From the NCBI GenBank assembly GCA_002104905.1, contig MCFE01000431.1:1-64000 (forward strand): a stretch of 64,000 nt of DNA. Direction: 5' to 3'. The notes beneath the pieces were generated by a model. It was not told where the DNA came from. It ran no database searches and was given only the letters and a program-made list of their open reading frames with translations. This document shows, one piece after another, positions 56,746 to 64,000 of the stretch. This DNA comes from Basidiobolus meristosporus CBS 931.73 (taxonomy: Eukaryota; Basidiobolomycota; Basidiobolomycetes; Basidiobolales; Basidiobolaceae). Positions within the stretch are counted from its first letter, which is position 1; each line of letters begins with the position of its first letter. The position numbers and the translations under genes were made by a program.

Positions 56746-57129
56746 ACTGAGCAACATAGCCACAGTTAATCTGCATGCTGAAATGATATCAACTTGGTCT
56801 CAAATAGTTACTATGAGCCTGTAATAGGAAGATAGATGCTTATCTGTAATGCCTGAGCCACAAGTGTGGTACTGCAAGTTATAATATCTGCTATATGCTG
56901 TATAGAACAAATCCTACACTACTTGCACTTAGTGAGGATAGTCTTATCTTAGCCACTAAAAGCCATTAGGCATTGCAAAAGACTAAACCCTGCCCATGTG
57001 AGGGGCTCATCATGTCCAATCTTTGAAGTTTAGCAACTAATTAGGGATAAAGTTTTCTCTAGACAAGAATGTGGGTTATTACTGACTGTACTTTGTAAGT
57101 GGGAGAGCTTGTAGGTCAAGTCAGTATCA

Positions 57130-57430
57130 CTTGGCTCAGAATAGCTTCCAATAGAAGGTAGCAAGGTATTGAAGACTTGTGTTTATTCCCTCCAAATCTT
57201 CCTGTCCTCTCACTTGGCTCAATTGGATAAATATATATATCACTTGGGGGGGCTTAGATAATAGACAATATGTTATAAAATAGGGGTGTGGACACCTTCC
57301 TGTTATGGTAAGTGTGCTAACTAGATAAGGGCAGCAATAGGAGGGAGGATGTGTGGGGGAACTATAGGGAGGATATTGGGGGACTTTGGTAGGACTCTGG
57401 GGAGAACTCTTGGGCAAAGAGTGGGTACTA
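57130..57430. other. Transposon-zone DNA with a minus-strand Pro/Ser-rich frame
   Basis: A minus-strand frame (57136-57465) is Pro/Ser/Tyr-rich but lacks any motif. Not called a gene. Confidence 0.3.
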
Positions 57431-57439
57431 CATTTAGTA

Positions 57440-57760
57440 CTCACAAAGAACGCTATGAACATCATCTTAAGCCAGTCCAGATACTTGCAGGATAACCTCA
57501 GGATGGAGCAAATAAGACATTGTAAACCAGCTGCTGGCCCAATTACATCAAGCCTTGACTCTGTCAGTACTTAGCCTATTCAACAGAGCTGAGCTCTGTA
57601 AAGGTCCAGACTTCTTTCACAAATGTATGGTCAGCAGTTTGATACAAACTATGCAAGGAGCATATCCAGATGTCTCTTATTTAGTAAGAATTACCAGTCA
57701 ATGTAATCAGCGCCATCAATCTGCGGATAGTGTAGCAACAAGTTAGATATTTGATGCCTA
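57440..57760 (+). mobile_element. Small copia RT fragment
   Basis: SQSRYLQDNLRMEQ, then PAAGPITSSL and, in another frame, MVSSLIQTMQGAYPDVSYLV match the KSQSKYIQDIL...PAATPME...MVSSLAYIMLETRPDISY region of the better copia copies. Confidence 0.55.
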
Positions 57761-58049
57761 AAATGAGTTGGGGATATTTGATCAAAGAATGGCAGTAAGG
57801 ATGCAGAGGAGAATTCTTGGGTATACATTCATCCTGAATGGGATATTGCATATTTATATGGGAAAAACTGGATAATCTGAATCACTGTGTATTTGTAGCA
57901 ATAAAGTAGTATTTGGGCATAGAGAAACTAACAAGAAGTTGCAATAAAAGCAAAACTGTGTTCAATTATATAGAAGTTCAGTGTTTCTACCTATGTAGAA
58001 GTAATACAACTGTAACACTAAGGTTAGACAGTTTCTCAATATTCTGGAG

Positions 58050-60450
58050 CATAATATCACAATTTCAGGGTAATACCATAATACTCTAAGATTCTGTACT
58101 TAGTTGTCACTTTGGTTTGGTAAGATCATTCAAGAGTTTTGTTACACTTTTCTCTTGGATACCATAGTTTCTTTGTTGAATTCCATTACAGTCAACTGCT
58201 TTACAAGATGTCCTCAGCAGCAAGCAATATAAATCTTTCCATATTGGAAGAGCCCTAAGGAATCAGCAAGAGCTTTCTGAGCAGCCTGAAAACAATATGT
58301 GTGAAAGAGATACCTGGATGCATCAACACTGAAAGCTTATCAAGACCAGATCTGACAATCACTGTAGAGATGAACTTCATGAATTTATATCTGGTTACCA
58401 TGATAAAATTGGAATAATCATAGAAACTCTGGGAAATGTTGCAATAGTAGTTATCAGCATTGAAAATCTACCAAGCCTTGCTCTTCATCAGCTACCAGGA
58501 AGTCATGCCTTTGGATCCTCCAGATATACATCTTACTCTAGATCTGCCAGAGTGGTTGTCTAAGGATCCTTGCCCCTTAATACTGAAGGAGCCAATGCAA
58601 TCAAGAATCCTATTGAGTTTCTTTAAAAGCTTAGTCACACTGTAGCTGCACACCAGCTAGACCCTGACACCAATTGAGCTAGACTTCTGCCTCTCTGTCT
58701 CACCATGCAAGTCACTGATTGAATTGAAGTCAGCATTTGTTTCAATTGTGCGTGGAAAATTGCCTAAACCACTATTGCAGCCATTTGAAGATCCCCTCAA
58801 GAAACCACATTTAAACTGCAACTTATGGAAGACTAATATGCAAGAAGAAGAATTTGTGCAGCACTTCTGTGATGTATTCCAGAGACTTATGGGATTAGCT
58901 GGAGTCAGCAATGCTAATCCATTGCTTACTTCTCTTTTTCTTTAAAATTTTCACACCAGCTACCAAGCAATATTGCTATTGCTAAAGCATGCAACCTTGC
59001 ACATAATTATGACAAGATCTCAGAGACACGTAAACTTGCAATCACTGTGCCTGCAGCTGTTAACCAGGCTTCAGGTGACTTCACTCAAGATCTAGCAACA
59101 ACTAAAAAAGAGGACTGTCATGTGACCAAGAAGAAGGCAACTGCTACCAAGTATTGTGAGCTTCATGGAAGATGCTAACACTCTACCAGTGAATGTAAAG
59201 GCATCAGTAAGCAGTCAAGCAAGTCAGCAAACACCTTAGAAAAGCAGCAAAACACCAAAATTGATAATCCATATGCCAATGACAAATGCTTCAAATGTGC
59301 AAAGGTGGGACATTTATCTCCTACCTGTCCTGCAAAGAATTCTACATCATTGACAAAAGTTACTCATATCCTAGATGATCACTCAGCCAATGACACAACA
59401 GAGTATGAGGAAGCATGTAAAGAACTTACAGTTCAGGATTATCACAACCTCTTTGAATATCCAACTAAAATTGCTACTGCTCAAGAGATGATGCAACCTA
59501 TGACACAGCTAGAAGCCATAGAGGTGTCACTGACCTTGGATGGCCAAATGTATGTAGCACTACTGGATACTGGATCATCCAGCTCTATTGTATCACCTAT
59601 TGTAGCTAAAAAACTCAAATTCAAAATTGAAAACACGCTGGAAAAATCATGGTTAAACCTAAGGACCTCTCAGCCCCTAGAGTTGGTATCACAAACCCAA
59701 TAGACATACATTGTGGCTCAAACTATAATCCAACAAGTAGAAGTTATCAACATTCCAGATGGCCATACAAGGAAACCAAGCCATTCCATAGAACAGTTTC
59801 TGCACTATTTCAGAATCCATTGTCACACTAGAAACCCCATCTGGTGAGTCAACATGGAGGAGGCAATACCTAATTCTGCATTGATGTCAACATTTAGTTG
59901 ATGAAATAGTCCAAAAGTGGGCTGACCATGGATTCATTACCCAAGCTCCTATCAGCACAACATTCAACAGCCCTTTGATGCTTGCACCTAAGAAAGATGC
60001 TGATGCAAATCTAACTCTGAAGAGACCCTGTTAGGACCCCAGATCTCTGCACAAGCTTCTCCAAGATGATAAATTTCCAACTCCAAGAATCCAGGATATC
60101 TTTTCCTCTCTATCAGGGGCAGAGGTATGCTCCAAGTTGGACTTGAAGTATACATAAAACCAACTCCAGATCCATTGTGATCATGAGCATAAGACTGCCT
60201 GTACTTGGAATAATATGCAATGGATGTTTCAGGGTGCCCCCTATGGCCTAAAGGCACATGCCAGCAGGTTCAAGAGAGTCATGGCCACAATGCTCAAGAA
60301 TGCACCATATGTCTTAGTATTTGTTGATGATGTCATCACATTTTCTTCAGACTAGAATGTTCATATTACTCATGTCAGTAATGTAATCAAAAGACTGACA
60401 GCCACTGGACTGATTTTTAGTGCTGAAAATTCCTATGAAAAATAATTTGG
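58050..60450 (+). mobile_element. Ty3/gypsy retrotransposon fragment, plus strand
   Basis: The end of an LTR1 (to about 58164, TTTTCTCTTGGATACCA) is followed by gag starting at 58208 (SSAAS, early stop). Later come a CCHC zinc knuckle CFKCAKVGHLSPTC (59287-59328), the aspartic-protease core ALLDTGSSSSIVS (about 59560-59600) and reverse transcriptase. RT keeps FNSPLMLAPKKDADANLTL, FQGAPYGLKAHASRF and the YVLVFVDDV box (60317-60334). Stops and frameshifts break it in many places. It ends in the middle of RT; RNase H and integrase are absent. Confidence 0.8.
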
Positions 60451-62940
60451 TCCCACAGATGGATTGTTGTGCTGTATTATGATTTGTTTAGGGCTTGTTC
60501 CACAATGTAGAGGCTAATCAACAATATACAACAACCTCCTTAATGCTAATACTGAACTAGCTTATTGGAAGCTTAATATACAAATAGAAGATATAACTTT
60601 CATTAATAACAGCAATCTTAGGTTCAAAATATTCTGTAGACAGTGTTTCTCACTTGTACAGCAGTGTTCTGACCTTCTACCAACTATTGGCCTTATTTAC
60701 TTTTGTAGTAACTTCTCTATTTGAAGGTCACTTTCCTTTCTAAGATTATATTTCTTAATATGGAAGTTTTGAACTCCCCTTTAACCTAAAGGGGTATGGT
60801 GTAGTGGTATCTAAAGGGGCGTCCTTAGAGTAAAGGGGTTTCTTAGAGGGGACTTTTCCAATAGAAAAGTGGTAGTTTTCTTGTAGATCATAGATTAGAT
60901 TCCTGAGAGCTGTGCAGTTTCTTTACTGATGTGGTACCAATCAAAGTCAGAATACTCTGCAGTGCAAGTGATGTAATGGAAGTCTTATGACCATTAGATT
61001 TGTAATTGTAGTGTGGAGATTCTGGAAAAGGAGGCTCTCCTTTATTTTTCATCTGGGGAAGTCATATTAATGTAAATTCTGAGGGATCAAAGTCTTCAGA
61101 TGATTGTGCAAGCAATACATGGGATACAAAGCTAAAATTTTGCAGTGGCACTGTGGTGGTGTATAAGTCCAAGGGAGAGATATGTCCAACACTTCTGAAG
61201 TGTTTTGTGTGTGGAGTGTTCACTGGGTGCAATAACATCTAGCAAAAGCTTGCTGGGAATATTTGGGTTCAGTATCTAATCTAATGTGATGGAGAATAAA
61301 GTCATAAACTTGTCAAGGGAAACTATTAAGCTACAATCCCCAACTAAGTTTGTGTCTTAACAAAAGTTTGTGCTGGGTTCAGCAATCTTTGAGATGACAA
61401 TGTACTAAAACCTCCAATGTCAATACAATGGTAAACTCCACCAGCAGGGACTTGATAAGAATGCAGCTGTGGTCAAAAGTTACGAAGACAGAAAAGTATC
61501 TTTGCCTGTACAAGAACAAGCTTGGGAAAGAATCATATAATAAAAGATACCTACTCTAAGTATTTGTCACAAGTAGTGCCTCCAAGGTCAGTTGGCTGCC
61601 AGCCCGGTTTCCTGGGAGTGTCCTGTGGTCTAGGGTTGAAAGCTCAGGTGGCAGCAGGTAGCAATGATCACACTAATCAACAAGTCAGTATATTGATAAA
61701 AGGGATGATGATTTGTTGTTGAGGGATTGCTTCCCTTATATACTTTTCTCACTGGCCAAGCGATTACTAATCATGGTGCTCCAGAAGGTTCCGGAGATCA
61801 ATAGAAATCTTAATGACATCAGAATGAGCTAAGAAAATGCTAAGTAGGTGCTGGAAGGTTCTAAGAGGCACAGCACATTCAATCAATCAGGAATCAGTAC
61901 TCTGAAACCTGTGTAACATAGGGGTACCATATATGGTATAGAAATGATAGGGATGGTTACATGGGTTGACCATGTGTCATAGGTATTGGTGCAGCTACTT
62001 ACCTAATATAGAAGCTCTTACAGCCAGTAATCTTACATACGGTGAGGGATAACTTATGCAACAAGGTAAGCAAGTGTGATAGTCAGTTGGCTTATTGGAT
62101 AGTACTGATCAAGTAAGACAAATGGGATAAAACTAAAATAAGTGTAGTAGAGAAATCTGCATATGCCACATGACATAATGTTTTTGGGTGGATTACTTGT
62201 CAGAGTCTTGAGCTTTTGTCCTTCAAACCTCAAATTTCTCAATCTTTCTTTTGTGAACTACAATAGCAAAAGCAAAATAAAGAAATACATGCCATATTGA
62301 TTTGGGATATTGTTGTTATAGAATACTTTCCACTATCACAGGACCCAATCCAGATCAGCCATCAGGATTCTGTTTGGAGACCATCATAATACCAGCAGCT
62401 TGGAATTTGTGGCTCTCTTGACAATCTTATGACAGGATCACAACAGCATTTTGCTAATTTTACTGCCAATTAAAGTTAAAAGACTTGACAGGGTTTGATT
62501 GGTGCTGTGACAATAATAGAATGGCATTTTTGCGGTCTTAATGAGCTCTACAACTAGTTCAAATGGATCTAGCCAGCCAGTACATCCAATTGCCTTATAT
62601 GGCAAAAACTTGACAGTATTCTGATGGCCTCATAGCAAGTCTATGATGGTGTTATCACAGCAGTATAGTGGCCTACAGCTAGTTCTGAATAGTGTTACCA
62701 TACCAATTCAGCAAGTGGTATTTCCTTTTTCTACCTCCTCTTGTGCAATTCATATACTCAACTGTAGAATCACCCCACTTTGTTTGTTTATCCATTACTA
62801 CCTTGAGTATTCCACATATAGCTCAAATCAAAAAAACTATGGCCTCCTGCTTACTAACTTCTATAAATATGTGCATCTGTTGCAATTTACATACTTCTAT
62901 CACCCCAACTTTACAGCTTTTTAGTATGATACTTGTAAAG
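60451..62940. other. AT-rich DNA, unassigned
   Basis: Apart from the hairpin and TAAAGGGG repeats at 60776-60860, nothing is recognised. It may include the terminal part of the transposon to the right. Confidence 0.35.
60776..60860 (+). repeat. Hairpin and spaced TAAAGGGG repeats
   Basis: CCCCTTTA-ACC-TAAAGGGG forms a perfect 8-bp stem with a 3-base loop (60776-60794). TAAAGGGG recurs about every 19-24 bases twice more, followed by AGAGGGGA. AGGGG is the fungal stress-element core, but a functional role inside transposon DNA is doubtful. Confidence 0.5.
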
Positions 62941-62949
62941 TTGCCATAT

Positions 62950-64000
62950 ACCTTGTACTACTGGTAATATATATATCTTGCAAACATATGCTTGGATGCT
63001 GCCACTTCTGCCATCAATACCTCCTGAATATCTGCAGAGAACCTTTTGGTGTTTAGCAAATATATTCCTTCTCCCTGCTGGATTTTAGTGCCCATATAGG
63101 TGCGCTCCAACTCTTGTTTGTGTGACTTCCATATTGTATGGTGTAGAAGTTGGCTTGTGGTCAAGAGAAGTCTGGAATACCTTGGTAGAGTTCTCATAAT
63201 AAAAAATAGTAGCTTGTAGCACCCAACCCACCTTTGCATTACTTAACTGATTACCCATGCATTGGGGATGCTTAGCTTCTTAATGCCATAGGTATAGGTG
63301 TCTCCATGTGCACATCTTTCTTCTGTATTTTTCCAACTCTTCCTGGCTGTCCTCCATGTGCTAACTCATCACATCCATGACCAACTTGAAGGTAATATTC
63401 TTGATGGGATTGCAACATGGCAGTACCTGTAACTTGACTTGTTTTCCTATCTCCTCACACATCTGCTCCATAGGAAACTCCCAAAAGGTGAAGAAAGGCC
63501 CAATCTTCTCCACACACCAGGCAAGATGGAGTAGAGAATGGATACAGTAGCAGTAGAGATCTATCCATTCAGCCTTATGTTTGTAGTATAGCCACTCAAA
63601 TCCTGTTACAAACTCCTTGCACAACAGCTGTAGATGTGAAGTTGGCATTGATGATTGGCTTCTGAAAAAATATTCTTACAATGTCCACATATGACTCCCA
63701 ATGCTTACAATGTAATCATTGTAGGAATGGCTTCTGAATGCTACTTGCATAAATACATATCTGGTTCATCCAGTCTTTGCATTTGTATTGTCACATATGC
63801 ATATGAATATTGATTGGAGCCTGTTAGAAGTACCTAAGGGAGCAGACACTCTGTAATATCTTGCCAATTCTTTCAAATTTCTTTGGTATCTTAAAAGACT
63901 CATTTAACTTGAAATGCCCCATGAACAACTTGGTCAGCAGTATAGGGATATTGTTGAAAAGCAAATGCATTCCTCCCAGTGGAAAGCTTTTGCTCTAACA
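62950..64000 (-). mobile_element. Plavaka/CMC-type DNA transposase, C-terminal fragment (DUF4218-like)
   Basis: On the minus strand, from the window edge inward: SFPLGGMHLLFNNIPILLT and LFMGHFKLNESFKIPKKFE, then KHWESYVDIVRIFF, then EFVTGFEWLYYKHKAEW, then SLLHLAWCVEKIGPFFTFWE with FPMEQMCEEIGK (63361-63648). After a stop comes HKQELERTYMGTKIQQGEG (62958-63239). This is the order seen in fungal transposase-domain proteins of the Plavaka/CACTA group: HxLLH-type helix, GPxFxFWxFPMER block, then a conserved tail. Frameshifts and stops mark it as dead. The N-terminal catalytic part lies beyond the window. Confidence 0.65.

Noticed and set aside
60790-60912. tRNA or tRNA-derived SINE suggested by TGGTGTAGTGG
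   Set aside because: The A-box-like start is present, but no proper B box, anticodon stem or acceptor stem can be paired.

Overview
The window looks like nuclear DNA of a filamentous, repeat-rich fungus. Three things point there. Introns are short (about 56-72 nt) with GT...AG ends and CTRAY-like branch points. The gene set includes an Hsp31-type DJ-1 family, a glucose-6-phosphate dehydrogenase, a hormone-sensitive-lipase-type esterase and a C2H2 factor. The transposons (Ty1/copia, Ty3/gypsy and a DUF4218/Plavaka-like transposase) are of fungal type. The gypsy reverse-transcriptase wording and the presence of a kaptin homologue make an early-diverging lineage (Mucoromycota or Zoopagomycota in the broad sense) my best guess, but this is inference.

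Layout. About 1-25.7 kb is an accessory region of small, mostly intronless genes, each with a TATA box some 37-70 bp before its ATG, lying among many decayed relatives. It holds three copies of an Hsp31/DJ-1 glyoxalase-type gene (3.2, 20.5 and 23.9 kb). It also holds a duplicated cassette of small genes (8.86-11.06 and 16.1-18.1 kb): two secreted-protein genes on the plus strand and a short ORF family on the minus strand. Other small secreted proteins lie at 8.2, 13.4 and 18.9 kb, and small minus-strand genes at 14.7 and 15.1 kb. Relics of an alpha/beta-hydrolase and of Gly/Asn-rich sequences are present too. About 26.6-32.6 kb is an AT-rich nest of copia and gypsy pieces. About 33.2-45.2 kb is the conserved core: an esterase, a 13-exon kaptin homologue, a four-exon G6PD and a C2H2 transcription factor. 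About 45.2-50.2 kb has higher GC and no gene I can recognise. About 50.2-64 kb is AT-rich transposon graveyard: copia halves facing each other, a gypsy fragment, solo LTRs and the C-terminal part of a Plavaka-like transposase running off the right edge.

How the parts relate. The core genes are housekeeping: NADPH supply from G6PD and, by homology, nutrient-to-TORC1 signalling through kaptin. The accessory half looks like a fast-evolving birth-and-death zone, with duplication, gene conversion between DJ-1 copies, single-base frameshifts and lost promoters. It is rich in small secreted proteins and in predicted aldehyde or ester detoxification enzymes. I see no sequence proof of one multi-gene pathway. 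Domain names rest on motif recognition by eye and no search was run.
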